Shown: positions 18,753-28,162 of the stretch, one piece after another
How positions within the stretch are numbered: position 1 is the stretch's first letter
How the letters are laid out: each line of letters begins with the position of its first letter
From: Methanomassiliicoccaceae archaeon
GTDB lineage: Archaea; Thermoplasmatota; Thermoplasmata; Methanomassiliicoccales; Methanomethylophilaceae
Direction: 5' to 3'
Length of the DNA stretch: 64,000 nt
Assembly (NCBI GenBank): GCA_003560875.1
Contig: PWJQ01000057.1
Location: forward strand, 1-64,000
The notes under the pieces: generated by a model
What the model saw: only the letters and a program-made list of their open reading frames with translations
Database searches by the model: none
Told to the model about the DNA's origin: nothing
Position numbers and translations under genes: made by a program

Positions 18753-20057
18753 ATGAAAACACTCGCTATAATAGGTGCCCAGTGGGGTGACGAGGGCAAA
18801 GGGAAGATAACCGACTACCTGGCCCGGGACGCCGACACCATCGTGCGTTTCCAGGGGGGGAACAATGCCGGTCACACCATTCAGATAGATGACGAGGTGT
18901 TCAAGCTTCATCTTCTTCCCTCCGGAATCCTTAGGGGGGGCAAGACTGCTGTGATAGGCAACGGTGTCGTCGTAGACGCCGAAGGCCTACTGGAGGAGAT
19001 GCGCATCGTCGAGGAGTCCGGCAGGAGCCTCGACGGACTCCGTATATCGGACCGCGCCCATATCATCCTCAACTATCATCGGAAACTCGATGGCGCCGAG
19101 GAACGCCATCGCGGCGATAAGAGCGTGGGCACCACCAAACGGGGGATAGGACCTTGCTACCAGGACAAGATAGCGAGGAGCGGTTTCCGGACCTGTGACC
19201 TCCTGGAGGAGGATACCCTGCGTGAGAAGGTCCCCTCCGTGCTCAGAATGAAGAAGGAGCTCCTGGAGATGATGGGAGACTCCTGCGAATGCACCGACGA
19301 TATGTTGGTCGAGAGACTCCTGGGCTGGGGCGAGACCCTGGGACGGTATGTCTGCGATTCCTCCGTTCTGGTGAACGAGTCCATCGACAAGGGCGAGAAG
19401 GTCCTTTTCGAAGGGGCCCAGGGCATCATGCTGGACATCGATCACGGCACCTATCCTTTCGTAACATCATCCAACACCATCGGCGGGGCCATATGCACCG
19501 GCGCCGGCGTAGGGCCCAACCGCGTTTCCACTGTGCTCGGTTGCCTCAAGGCCTACATCACCCGTGTCGGTGAGGGGCCCATGCCCACCGAACTCTGCGA
19601 CGACATTGGCGCGTACATAATGAAGAAGGGAGGGGAGTTCGGCACCACCACCGGCCGCGGGCGACGCTGTGGATGGCTGGACCTCGTCATCGCCAAACAT
19701 GCAGTCCGCATCGGCGGCATAACATCCTGGGCGGTCACAAAGCTGGACGTGCTCAACGGGATGGAGACTCTGAAGGTCTGCACGCACTATGAGGTGGACG
19801 GGGAGCGCATCGATTATTTCCCCGCCTCATTGAGTAAACTCTCACGCCTGGAACCGGTCTACGTCGAGCTTCCAGGTTGGGAGGACTGGGGAGACTTCTC
19901 CGAGGATATTGCGGCTGCCGGTTACGACGGTCTGCCCAAGGAGCTCAAGGACTACGTCTCATTCATAGAAAAGGAGACCGCCCGACCCGCGGACATGATC
20001 AGCATAGGCAAGCGCCGTTCGGAGACCATAGACCGGCGTGGCGAATGGTGGGCCTAG
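18753..20057 (+). CDS. purA: Adenylosuccinate synthetase
   Basis: A 434-residue PurA, the first committed step of AMP synthesis from IMP. The N-terminal GAQWGDEGKGK P-loop, NNAGHT, the IMP-binding KRGIGPCYQDK and TTTGRGRRCGW loop are all present. The length is that of the full-size enzyme, not the shortened form (about 340) of many methanogens. ATG 18753 starts directly at the family N-terminus. The TAG stop overlaps the TAG stop of the opposing gene within one CTAG. Confidence 0.94.
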   Translation: MKTLAIIGAQWGDEGKGKITDYLARDADTIVRFQGGNNAGHTIQIDDEVFKLHLLPSGILRGGKTAVIGNGVVVDAEGLLEEMRIVEESGRSLDGLRISDRAHIILNYHRKLDGAEERHRGDKSVGTTKRGIGPCYQDKIARSGFRTCDLLEEDTLREKVPSVLRMKKELLEMMGDSCECTDDMLVERLLGWGETLGRYVCDSSVLVNESIDKGEKVLFEGAQGIMLDIDHGTYPFVTSSNTIGGAICTGAGVGPNRVSTVLGCLKAYITRVGEGPMPTELCDDIGAYIMKKGGEFGTTTGRGRRCGWLDLVIAKHAVRIGGITSWAVTKLDVLNGMETLKVCTHYEVDGERIDYFPASLSKLSRLEPVYVELPGWEDWGDFSEDIAAAGYDGLPKELKDYVSFIEKETARPADMISIGKRRSETIDRRGEWWA

Positions 20058-21325
20058 TCCAGGGTCGCGCGGCGGAAGAGATGTTCCTTACCCAAGGGCA
20101 TCGTTGCATCCACTCCTACCTTGTAGGTGGTGCCCTCCGCACTGGGATCCAGTGAAGAACCGGCGGAATCGGGTATCACAAGAAGGCGGTCGCCCTGGAA
20201 ACGGGTGGCCATCGCCCACTCCACCTGACGGTCATCGAATATGTCGATATCCTGGTCGACGATAATCACGTGTTTCATGGACGGGTGACCGCTGAAGGCG
20301 GCCATGATAGCGTTCACGCCATCACCCTCCTTGTTCTTACTGATGGAGACCACGCCGTTGAGCCAGCAGCATCCCCCTTCGGTGAGACGGACGGCGTGGG
20401 TGCGGGGCACGGTCTGCCGGACGGTGCGGAATATCACCGGCTCCCGGGGCATGCCCATCAGTAGGAAGTGCTCGTTGCCACCTGGCTGCAGGAGATGGAA
20501 CACCGCGTCGTCGACATGCATCATGCGGTCTATCTTGATGATCGGTTGCTTGCGGACATGGTCGTAGGTGCCGGTGATGTCCACGAACGGCCCCTCATCG
20601 GCCTCATCCATTGTGAGGCGGCCCTCGAAGACGAAATCACAGCTGGCGGGGACCAGGAGACCGTTGCTCCCTCTGGCCAGAACCATCGGTTCACCCAGGG
20701 CGGAGAGCCTCAGGGCCGAGGCCACCTCCAGCTCATCGACCTCATAGTCCAGTGAGCTCGCGGCGGCCAATAATGCACAGGGACAGAGCCCGACGCATAT
20801 CGATATCTTGAGTTCCTTCCCCGCGTATTTAGCGGCCTTGTGCATGGTGAAGAGATGACGGGGCACCAGCCTCACCGCCAGGGCGTCCTTCCCTATCACC
20901 ATCATGCGGTGGAAGGACATGTTCCTCTTACCCTCGTACTCCGCGATTATGACGCCGGAGGTGATGTACCGACCGCCGTCCTCAGGATAATAACGGGGTA
21001 TCGGTAGTCTGGTTAGATCGAAATCATCGGTGACGTTGGCCTCCCATTCGCCCTTCTCCACCACCTCGAAGGGTTGAGGGTCGGACATGGCGGACATCAT
21101 GTGTCCCATGAGCTCGTCGCTACTGATGCCGAGGAACCTCGCCATCTTGTCGCGGGTGGAGAACAGGTTCCCCACGGCCTTCCCGCCGTTTAGGTCGTTG
21201 ATCATGACGGTTCGGTCCTGGTCCTCGAGGAGCAGAGCGCTGACCTCACAGGAGTCGGGGTCGACTACCTTGTCGACATCGTAGGTGTCCTCTTTCATAC
21301 GGGTAAGAAAGGCCCTGATTGCCAT
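20054..21325 (-). CDS. UbiD-family decarboxylase, probable anhydromevalonate phosphate decarboxylase
   Basis: A UbiD-family protein of 423 residues (430 if the upstream ATG at 21346 is used). Conserved pieces include RYYPEDGGRYIT, the SNGLLVPASCDFVFEGRL segment with the catalytic glutamate, and TGTYDH near the prenyl-FMN site. UbiD enzymes use prenylated FMN. In most archaea one homologue decarboxylates trans-anhydromevalonate phosphate to isopentenyl phosphate, downstream of aconitase X (at 56205 here), so that role is the best guess. No UbiX gene is in the window. Confidence 0.78.
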   Translation of the reverse strand: MAIRAFLTRMKEDTYDVDKVVDPDSCEVSALLLEDQDRTVMINDLNGGKAVGNLFSTRDKMARFLGISSDELMGHMMSAMSDPQPFEVVEKGEWEANVTDDFDLTRLPIPRYYPEDGGRYITSGVIIAEYEGKRNMSFHRMMVIGKDALAVRLVPRHLFTMHKAAKYAGKELKISICVGLCPCALLAAASSLDYEVDELEVASALRLSALGEPMVLARGSNGLLVPASCDFVFEGRLTMDEADEGPFVDITGTYDHVRKQPIIKIDRMMHVDDAVFHLLQPGGNEHFLLMGMPREPVIFRTVRQTVPRTHAVRLTEGGCCWLNGVVSISKNKEGDGVNAIMAAFSGHPSMKHVIIVDQDIDIFDDRQVEWAMATRFQGDRLLVIPDSAGSSLDPSAEGTTYKVGVDATMPLGKEHLFRRATLD

Positions 21326-21409
21326 GGCTGATAATCCCGTTCCCATCTATAATATTGATGGCCTTTTCCGAGCAATGCTATTATACGGAGGCGTTATTCA
21401 CTTGTTTCG

Positions 21410-23092
21410 ATGCTCGGAGAGGACGTCGAGAGGACCGTGAGGAAGTACGCGCTGCAGAATGCCATATTCTATAAGGGCCAGGCCAACCCTAAGGCGGTCG
21501 TCGGCAAGGTCATGGGAGAGTGCCCCGACCTGCGCAAGGAGTCCAAAGAGCTCATACCTCTGATTGAGGCCACCGTCGCCGAGGTCAACTCCTTGCCCCT
21601 GGAGAAGCAGACCTCTCTGCTACAGGAGATGGACTCATCCCTGATGACCAAGGAGAAGAAGGAGAAGAGGACCGACCTCCCGGAGCTCAGCACATCCAGC
21701 ATCGAAGGCCCCGTGGTGATGAGGATCGCCCCCGGACCATCTGGCCCACTACATCTCGGTCACTCCCGCGTGGCAGTATTGAACGACGAGTACGTCCGCC
21801 GTTACGATGGACGGTTGATCAACAGGTTCGAGGACACCAACCCCGAGAAGGTGGATCCCGAGGCCTATCGCATGATCCCTGAGGACCTGGATTGGCTGGG
21901 GGTAAAGGTTCACGACACCATAATCCAGAGCGACCGTTTCGAGCGTTATTACGACGTGATGCGGCAACTCACCGTTATGGGGCATGCCTACATCTGCATC
22001 TGCGACAGCGATGATTGGCGGAACGCCAAATCCGCATGTCGATGCTGCCCTTGCCGGGACCAGCCCGTGGAAGTGCAGTTGGAGAGGTTGGACCGCTTGA
22101 TGTCCTCCCATTACGGCGCCGGCGAAGCGGCGGCGGTGATAAAGACCGCCATAGACCATCCCAATCCCGCCCTCAGGGACTTCATCGCCCTCCGTCAGGT
22201 CGACCACCCTCATCCACGAACCGGTGACCGGTACAACATATACCCTATGATGAACCTCTCAGTGGCGATCGATGACCACGACCTCGGACTGACACACGTC
22301 CTCCGTGGCAAGGACCATATCAACAACACCTTCCGTCAGGAGTACATTTACGATTATCTCGGCTGGAGGAGGCCGACTTTCATGCACTACGGACTGGTGT
22401 CCATACCAGATACCGTCCTGAAGACCTCGGTCATCGGCCGGGGGATCAAGGAGGGACAGTTCACCGGATGGGATGATGTCCGCACCGGTACGCTCCGGGC
22501 ATTGGCCCGCAGGGGCATCAAGCCCGACGCCATCAGACGTTTCTGGGCGGATGTGGGCATAAAACAGGTGGATGTGCAGGTGTCCTGGGACAATCTGTTC
22601 GCCATGAACCGGGACATCATCGACCTCCAGGCGAGGCGTTTCTTCTTCGTCCCCGACCCGGTGGCCGTCGACGTTCGTTTCGACGGGGAGGCCGAATCAC
22701 ACTGCCCTCTGCACCCCGACCGTCCCGAACTGGGACAGAGGAAGCATGGCTTCAGCGGTGATTTCCAGGTCCACATATGCCCTGACGACATGCGGGAATT
22801 GCAGGACCGGGGTATGATCCGCCTCAAGGGACTCTGTAACATCAGCCACGGAGATGTCTGCCGACACGCCGGGGATGACATGGAAGTCACCCGTCAGGGT
22901 GTGAAGGTCATACAATGGGCGCCACCAGGGTCATTGCCGGCGGAGGTGTTGATGCCGGATGGAAATGTCGTAAAGGGTTTGGTCGAACCCATCTCCGTCG
23001 CCGCCGGCGAGATGGTCCAGTTCGAGCGTTTCGGCTTCGTCAGACTGGAGCAGGTCGGTTCGGTGGTCAAGGCGGTCTACGCTCACCGTTAG
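21410..23092 (+). CDS. gltX: Glutamyl-tRNA synthetase, archaeal type
   Basis: A 560-residue class I synthetase of the archaeal GluRS/GlnRS-like branch. The HIGH box is GPLHLGHS; the second signature is degenerate (LKTSVIGRG). A cysteine-rich segment CICDSDDW...CRCCPC within the catalytic domain looks metal-binding. The N-terminal about 100 residues are the helical extension typical of archaeal GluRS. It would charge tRNA-Gln with glutamate for GatDE amidation as in other archaea (established for the group, not shown here). Stop is TAG; the 3' end overlaps feoB by 4 bp. Confidence 0.92.
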   Translation: MLGEDVERTVRKYALQNAIFYKGQANPKAVVGKVMGECPDLRKESKELIPLIEATVAEVNSLPLEKQTSLLQEMDSSLMTKEKKEKRTDLPELSTSSIEGPVVMRIAPGPSGPLHLGHSRVAVLNDEYVRRYDGRLINRFEDTNPEKVDPEAYRMIPEDLDWLGVKVHDTIIQSDRFERYYDVMRQLTVMGHAYICICDSDDWRNAKSACRCCPCRDQPVEVQLERLDRLMSSHYGAGEAAAVIKTAIDHPNPALRDFIALRQVDHPHPRTGDRYNIYPMMNLSVAIDDHDLGLTHVLRGKDHINNTFRQEYIYDYLGWRRPTFMHYGLVSIPDTVLKTSVIGRGIKEGQFTGWDDVRTGTLRALARRGIKPDAIRRFWADVGIKQVDVQVSWDNLFAMNRDIIDLQARRFFFVPDPVAVDVRFDGEAESHCPLHPDRPELGQRKHGFSGDFQVHICPDDMRELQDRGMIRLKGLCNISHGDVCRHAGDDMEVTRQGVKVIQWAPPGSLPAEVLMPDGNVVKGLVEPISVAAGEMVQFERFGFVRLEQVGSVVKAVYAHR

Positions 23093-25020
23093 ATCACGCT
23101 GAGCAGCAGGTTCACCGCCCCTCCGATTATCACGGCCGTGCATATCGAGGCGAAGCCGACCGCGAGCGCGTTCTTTACGCCAAGCTCCTTCATGAGTACG
23201 GCCCAGGCGGCCAGACACGGCATGTATATGGCCATCACTACGGCGAACACCACGAACTGCTGAGGCGTCATGTACAACGACAGCTCTGATATGGTCATGG
23301 CCGGTAACAGCGTCACCAGCATGCCCACCGCCAGCTCCTTGCGCAGGATCCCGACGATGAACGCTATGATCACCACCGCCGGCAGCCCGAGAATGCCCAC
23401 GGTCAGGAAGCTCATCGGATCGATGATAAAATCCAGCGCGTCATAGGACAGGAGTATCTCCACGATGATGCTCCCCACCAATAGGAAGGGGAAGGCTATC
23501 ATGAAGAAGTCCTTGCTGCGGGAGTAGGTCTTGAAAGCGACGTTGTGGAGGGTGGGCCTCCTCAACTCAGGGATCTCCATCGCCAGACATGTGGGCTCCT
23601 TGCGCAGCCAACGGTCCATGACGAATCCCAGGAAAAGCAGTAGACCCAGTAGCAGAACGAATATCGCCGCGGCGGCGCCTATGCCGACGAACCGTGATAC
23701 CAGACCGATGATGATGGCCATCTGCGCACCGCAAGGGACCGCCATCACGATGAGCGTGGAGAGTATCAGCCTCTCCCTCTTGGAGCCGGCGGTGCGGGTG
23801 GCGAGGATGGCGGGGACGCTGCAACCGATGCCCACCATCATCGGTATGACCGCCCTGCCATGCAGACCCACCTTGTGCATCACTCCGTCGAGCAGAGCGA
23901 CCGCCCGGGGCATGTAGCCGGAATCCTCCAGCAGAGCGAGTATGATGTACCAGACCATCACGAACGGTATGATGAGCACCACGATGGCCTCGAAACCCAT
24001 CGAGACGCCGGCGCCTATGGAGGCTCCCAGGTCACCGGCGAGGGATTCGCCGAGATCCACCAGTATGTCACCGACCACCAGGTCGAAGAGTTCCTCAAGC
24101 TCATGCTCCAGCCATTCTCCGAAAATTACAATGGATAGGAAGATGGTCGCCAGCACACCCATCAGTATGGGTACGCCGGTGATCGGGCGCATGGTGAGGT
24201 CCGATAGTTTGTCCTTGAATGTCACAGGACCTTTGCGAGGCACGAGTACCTCCTTACGGATCCGCCCCGCCTCGCCGTAACGGTCACGGGTGATGTGTAT
24301 GTTGATGGATTCCCCGTGAAGCTCACGGAACTCCTTTGTAGCAACATAGGCCGATTCGTTGGCCTTCTCGTCATAGAGGGAGGAGATGTATTCATTCCCT
24401 TCCAACATCTTCAGGATGGCCCCTCTGCGCGGATACCTGCTCTCAGGTATCAGTTCCTGCAGTGATGATAGGTAATCCTCGATATGGGAGTCATAGCTTA
24501 CTTTGAACGAGGACTGCGAAGCCTCGTCGTCGACGACGGCCTGGGCGAGTTCGTCGACACCCTCACCGACCACTGCGGTGACCGGGTATATGGGCACGCC
24601 GAGTATGTCCTGCAGCCTGTCCACATCGATCTCGTACCGCTTCAGGGCGATGTCCATCTGGTTGAGCGCGATGATCACGGGATGACCCAGCTCCATGACC
24701 TGGAAGGTCAGGACCAGGCTGCTCTCCAGACGGGAGGCGTCTGCCACCACGACCACGGCGTCGAAATCGTTCTCCGCCAACATGCGCAGGGCCACCAACT
24801 CGTCCTCGCTCTCTCCGGAGAGGGAGTATGCCCCGGGAAGGTCGTGGACGTTGACCTTCTTCCTGTCCCTCAGGAAGCTGCCTTCCTTGAACTCCACCGT
24901 GGTACCGGGGTAGTTCGAGGCCATAACCCCCACGCCTGTCAGTTTCGAGAACAGCGTGGACTTGCCGACGTTAGGGTTCCCTATAAGGGCTAATTCCATT
25001 GTTTTACGATCGATATTCAT
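23089..25020 (-). CDS. feoB: Ferrous iron transporter FeoB
   Basis: A 643-residue FeoB. The N-terminal G domain shows GNPNVGKST (G1), DLPGAYSL (G3) and NQMD (G4); a spacer follows, then about 8-9 membrane segments containing the pore-type cysteine motif IGCSVPAI and the VPCGAQMA gate. It imports Fe(II) with GTP hydrolysis. Its ATG overlaps the stop of the DtxR-FeoA gene, so the regulator and transporter share one transcript. No separate feoA or feoC is seen. Confidence 0.95.
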   Translation of the reverse strand: MNIDRKTMELALIGNPNVGKSTLFSKLTGVGVMASNYPGTTVEFKEGSFLRDRKKVNVHDLPGAYSLSGESEDELVALRMLAENDFDAVVVVADASRLESSLVLTFQVMELGHPVIIALNQMDIALKRYEIDVDRLQDILGVPIYPVTAVVGEGVDELAQAVVDDEASQSSFKVSYDSHIEDYLSSLQELIPESRYPRRGAILKMLEGNEYISSLYDEKANESAYVATKEFRELHGESINIHITRDRYGEAGRIRKEVLVPRKGPVTFKDKLSDLTMRPITGVPILMGVLATIFLSIVIFGEWLEHELEELFDLVVGDILVDLGESLAGDLGASIGAGVSMGFEAIVVLIIPFVMVWYIILALLEDSGYMPRAVALLDGVMHKVGLHGRAVIPMMVGIGCSVPAILATRTAGSKRERLILSTLIVMAVPCGAQMAIIIGLVSRFVGIGAAAAIFVLLLGLLLFLGFVMDRWLRKEPTCLAMEIPELRRPTLHNVAFKTYSRSKDFFMIAFPFLLVGSIIVEILLSYDALDFIIDPMSFLTVGILGLPAVVIIAFIVGILRKELAVGMLVTLLPAMTISELSLYMTPQQFVVFAVVMAIYMPCLAAWAVLMKELGVKNALAVGFASICTAVIIGGAVNLLLSVI

Positions 25021-25670
25021 TCCTCCTTATCGACCATGACCAGAGAAGTGTAATCACGATCCAGCGCCACCAGGCTGTCCTCCACCTTGACCACGATGGG
25101 GCCGCGGAGCGGCATCCCTCCTTCGACCCGTACCACCCTGCCGGGCACCAGGCCCATGGCGATGAGCTTACGGACCTTCTCCGGACTGTCACAGATCAGA
25201 TGGGATATGCATGCGCTCTCGCCGCCTTTCAATTGCGATAGTGACGTCCCTCCCATCTTTTTGTTCGCGCAGAGGTCCTCACAGAGCTCATCACACTCAC
25301 ATTCGTCGGGGGATCCTATTATGCGGCATAGTTTGCGAGCGGCATCATCGGAGAAACTGTGCTCTATGCTGCAGGCACTGGAATGTGCACTGTCCACATC
25401 GCTCCCCAACACCTCCACGAAGAACTTCTCCATCAGACGGTGTTTGCGATGCATACGGTGTGCATGTCGGTATCCCTTACGGGTGAGATTCGCGCCCCGG
25501 TATTTCTCATAATCCACCAGGCCCTCTTCGGACAGCCTTTTGACCATCTCGCTAACGCTCGCCGGACTGACGTTCAATGCCTCGGCGAGGTCCGTGGTCT
25601 TGGCGGGACCGCCCTCTTTGTTGAGCCTGTATACCGCGAGGAGGTAATCCTCCATGTTCGCGCTGACCAT
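25017..25670 (-). CDS. DtxR-family metalloregulator with C-terminal FeoA domain
   Basis: A 217-residue protein. Residues about 1-65 form a DtxR winged helix (VYRLNKEGGPAKTTDLAEALNVSPASVSEMVKRL), followed by the HRLMEKFFVEVLG dimerisation segment with metal-ligand-type residues and a cysteine-rich stretch (CECDELCEDLC). Residues about 145-217 are an SH3-like FeoA domain (LIAMGLVPG...VRVEGGMPLRGP). It probably represses feoB when iron is plentiful; the FeoA domain may also serve FeoB itself, since no separate FeoA is present. First gene of the operon, probably leaderless. Confidence 0.88.
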   Translation of the reverse strand: MVSANMEDYLLAVYRLNKEGGPAKTTDLAEALNVSPASVSEMVKRLSEEGLVDYEKYRGANLTRKGYRHAHRMHRKHRLMEKFFVEVLGSDVDSAHSSACSIEHSFSDDAARKLCRIIGSPDECECDELCEDLCANKKMGGTSLSQLKGGESACISHLICDSPEKVRKLIAMGLVPGRVVRVEGGMPLRGPIVVKVEDSLVALDRDYTSLVMVDKEE

Positions 25671-25690
25671 GGAAGGCGGAACTGTTTGCC

Positions 25691-25700
25691 ATTATATAAA
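25691..25700 (-). promoter_or_regulatory. TATA box of the dtxR-feoB operon
   Basis: TTTATATAAT on the minus strand, centred about 26 nt from the ATG at 25670, implies a leaderless mRNA. Confidence 0.65.
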
Positions 25701-25701
25701 A

Positions 25702-25715
25702 TTAGGCAAGGCTAA
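25702..25715. promoter_or_regulatory. Iron-box-like operator
   Basis: TTAGGCAAGGCTAA matches 12 of the first 14 positions of the bacterial DtxR/IdeR consensus (TTAGGTTAGGCTAACCTAA) and has TTAG/CTAA outer arms. It abuts the TATA box on its upstream side, the BRE position, and reaches into the last codons of the next gene. Confidence 0.6.
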
Positions 25716-26740
25716 AAATCTTTGAACGGCACCAGGTCGCAACACCCGCACTCGAAACACATGGTGCTGTATGTCCGCGTGTCAAGGCCGTGCTCCTCGA
25801 GGATACTCTTCTGCTCCCTGCCGAGGCGTATGAGTCGGTCCGCGTCCACGTCGTTCAAGGTTCCCAGGGCATTCTCCAAAACGGAACGATTGCTGTCGTT
25901 GACCTTCAAGGGTCGTAAGCCGGCGGCACAGCCGATATCCGCCAGTCGACGGACCTCTTCGATGACCTGTTCGTCACTCTCCCCCAGACCGATGATGATG
26001 TTCGATGACACCTTGCCACGGCCGAATATGTCCACCGCCGCCTCTATCATGCGATGTATGTTGGCATGGTCCAATTCAGGGCACACCTTGGCGAAGATGT
26101 CGGCATCGGGGGTCTCGATGTTGATCTTCATCTCGTCGGCCCCGGCGTCACGGAGGTCCCAGAGTTGCTCCTCGTTCTCGACATAGGGCTCCACACCTAT
26201 GGTCACCCACGGTATCCTCTCGCGGATGAGGGAGACGGTCCTGACCATCCTCTCCACGGTGGCCTCCACGCTTCCCACCACCCCGCTGGTCAACGCCACC
26301 GATACGAAATCGTCACGTTCGGACGCCTCCGCCACCATATCGGATATGCTCTCCGGCGTCAGGTTCTTGGTGGCCTCGGTACCGAGTGACGGTGAAGTGC
26401 AGAACAGGCAATGGTAGTCGCAACGCTGGTCGAGGTTGAAGAACGCCTGCCCCGGTGAATGGTAAATGACCGGCTCTATCTCCACGGGATCGATGAACAC
26501 CTCGCCGTCACGTAGGATGCGCAGGCCGCCATCGTACGGTTGCAACTCGAATTCACCGTCCTCGCTGCTTATGGGCTTCTTGACCCTCATACCCGAGAAT
26601 CTGAACACCAGTCCCCTGGTCCCGGCGCCAGGGCCGGCGGTGGACCTCGATATTCGCACCGGAGGCCTCCAGTCCTGCGGTGTGCGCACAGCGCCACCTA
26701 GTATGAGTTCCGCCTTGCGACGGATCATATCCTCTTCCAT
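25712..26740 (-). CDS. Radical SAM protein of unknown function
   Basis: A 342-residue protein with an N-terminal region of about 95 residues, then a radical SAM core with the cluster motif CDYHCLFC, and a C-terminal cysteine cluster (CFECGCC) that could bind a second metal or Fe-S centre. The GLGESDEQVIEEVRRL helix is like that in BioB-type enzymes. Substrate not recognised; a methanogenesis-associated methylase is one possibility but unsupported. Its start overlaps the cysS end by 16 nt, so it belongs to the tbp-cys operon. Stop is TAG. Confidence 0.75.
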   Translation of the reverse strand: MEEDMIRRKAELILGGAVRTPQDWRPPVRISRSTAGPGAGTRGLVFRFSGMRVKKPISSEDGEFELQPYDGGLRILRDGEVFIDPVEIEPVIYHSPGQAFFNLDQRCDYHCLFCTSPSLGTEATKNLTPESISDMVAEASERDDFVSVALTSGVVGSVEATVERMVRTVSLIRERIPWVTIGVEPYVENEEQLWDLRDAGADEMKINIETPDADIFAKVCPELDHANIHRMIEAAVDIFGRGKVSSNIIIGLGESDEQVIEEVRRLADIGCAAGLRPLKVNDSNRSVLENALGTLNDVDADRLIRLGREQKSILEEHGLDTRTYSTMCFECGCCDLVPFKDF

Positions 26741-28131
26741 CTGACGCCCTCCGCACCGTCCTCGAGTTGTATCCCCGCCTCTTTGAGCCGGTCCCTGATA
26801 AGGTCGGAGAGGTCGAAGGCCTTGCGACCACGCAACTCCTGACGGACGTCGGCGAGTATGCCGATGATAATGTCCAGCTCGCCATCGCCATCGGTAACGG
26901 GCAGTATGCCGAGGACGGCGTCGGCACTCTCCAGCAGTTTCAACGCCTCCCCGGCACCCGTGGCCGATAACTCGCCGGATGCCATCATCCGGTTCATCTC
27001 CCGGGTGAGGTCGAACAGCGCCGATATGGCTCCGCGGGTGTTGAAATCATCGTCCATGTGCTCATGGAAGGTCTGCGACGCGGCATCGATGATACCGGAG
27101 GCGTGATCCGGACCGGAGGCGGTGCGCAGATGGGACTGCAGGCTGCGGTAGGCGTTCCACAGCCGGCGCAACGAGGACTTGGACTCTTCCAGCGAGCCCT
27201 CGCTGTAGACCAACGGACCGCGGTAGTGGGTGTTGAGCAGATAGAAACGCAGGGTCTGGGCGTCGTGCTCCCGGAGTAGATCGCTCACACGGAAGAAGTT
27301 GCCCAGGGATTTGCTCATCTTCTCATCCTTGACCTGTAGCATCCCGTTGTGCATCCAGTAACGTGCCAGGGTGCCACCGGTCACGGCCTCGGTCTGCAGG
27401 ATCTCATTCTCATGATGCGGGAATATGAGGTCGTTACCGCCGCCATGGATGTCTATGAGGTCACCGAGACGGTCGCGTATCATCGCCGAGCACTCTATGT
27501 GCCAACCGGGACGGCCGTCACCCCAGGGCGAGGGCCAGGCCACCTCTCCATCCTTGGCGGCCTTCCAGACCGCAAAGTCCATGGGATTCCTCTTCTGCGG
27601 GTCCTGCATGACGTCCCGTGACCCGGCGACCATATCCTCCAACCGCTGGTTGGTGAGACGGCCGTAGTCCTTGATGCGGTCGATGCTGAAGTAGACGTTC
27701 CCGTCCTCGGTGGCGTAGCCGTAACCGTTGTCTATGATGTCCTGCACCATCCTCACGATGGCGTCCATGGACTCGCTGGCCTTGGGATAGATGTCGGCCC
27801 GCTTCACTTCGAGGGAGTCGACCTCGGCGAAGTAGCGGTCGATGTACCGTGCCGAGAGTTCCAAGGGGTCTATCCCCTCCTCGTTGGCACGGTTGATTAT
27901 CTTGTCATCGACATCGGTGAAATTGGTGACATGCGTGACGTCGTAACCCTTGTGACGCAGATAACGGTTGACCATGTCGAAGACCACGATGGAACGGGCG
28001 TGGCCGAGGTGTATGTCGTCGTACACGGTCACGCCGCAGACGTACATCGATACCTTACCCTCCTCCAAGGGCACGAAATCCTCCTTGCTGTTGGTCAGTG
28101 TGTTGTATATCCTAAGGGTCAAGAGAGTCAC
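26725..28131 (-). CDS. cysS: Cysteinyl-tRNA synthetase
   Basis: A 468-residue class I CysRS. The HIGH box is DIHLGHARS, the KMSKS loop is KMSKSLGNF, and the zinc ligand Cys in YVCGVTVYD plus the CSAMIRDRLG region are present. Many methanogens make Cys-tRNA via SepRS/SepCysS; the canonical enzyme here sits with cysK and cysE. The start is GTG at 28131; a TTG three codons later is an alternative matching shorter homologues. The C-terminal helical domain is complete. Confidence 0.93.
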   Translation of the reverse strand: MTLLTLRIYNTLTNSKEDFVPLEEGKVSMYVCGVTVYDDIHLGHARSIVVFDMVNRYLRHKGYDVTHVTNFTDVDDKIINRANEEGIDPLELSARYIDRYFAEVDSLEVKRADIYPKASESMDAIVRMVQDIIDNGYGYATEDGNVYFSIDRIKDYGRLTNQRLEDMVAGSRDVMQDPQKRNPMDFAVWKAAKDGEVAWPSPWGDGRPGWHIECSAMIRDRLGDLIDIHGGGNDLIFPHHENEILQTEAVTGGTLARYWMHNGMLQVKDEKMSKSLGNFFRVSDLLREHDAQTLRFYLLNTHYRGPLVYSEGSLEESKSSLRRLWNAYRSLQSHLRTASGPDHASGIIDAASQTFHEHMDDDFNTRGAISALFDLTREMNRMMASGELSATGAGEALKLLESADAVLGILPVTDGDGELDIIIGILADVRQELRGRKAFDLSDLIRDRLKEAGIQLEDGAEGVRWKRI

Positions 28132-28162
28132 GCCTCGTCTTCAAGAAACCGGAGTATGTATA

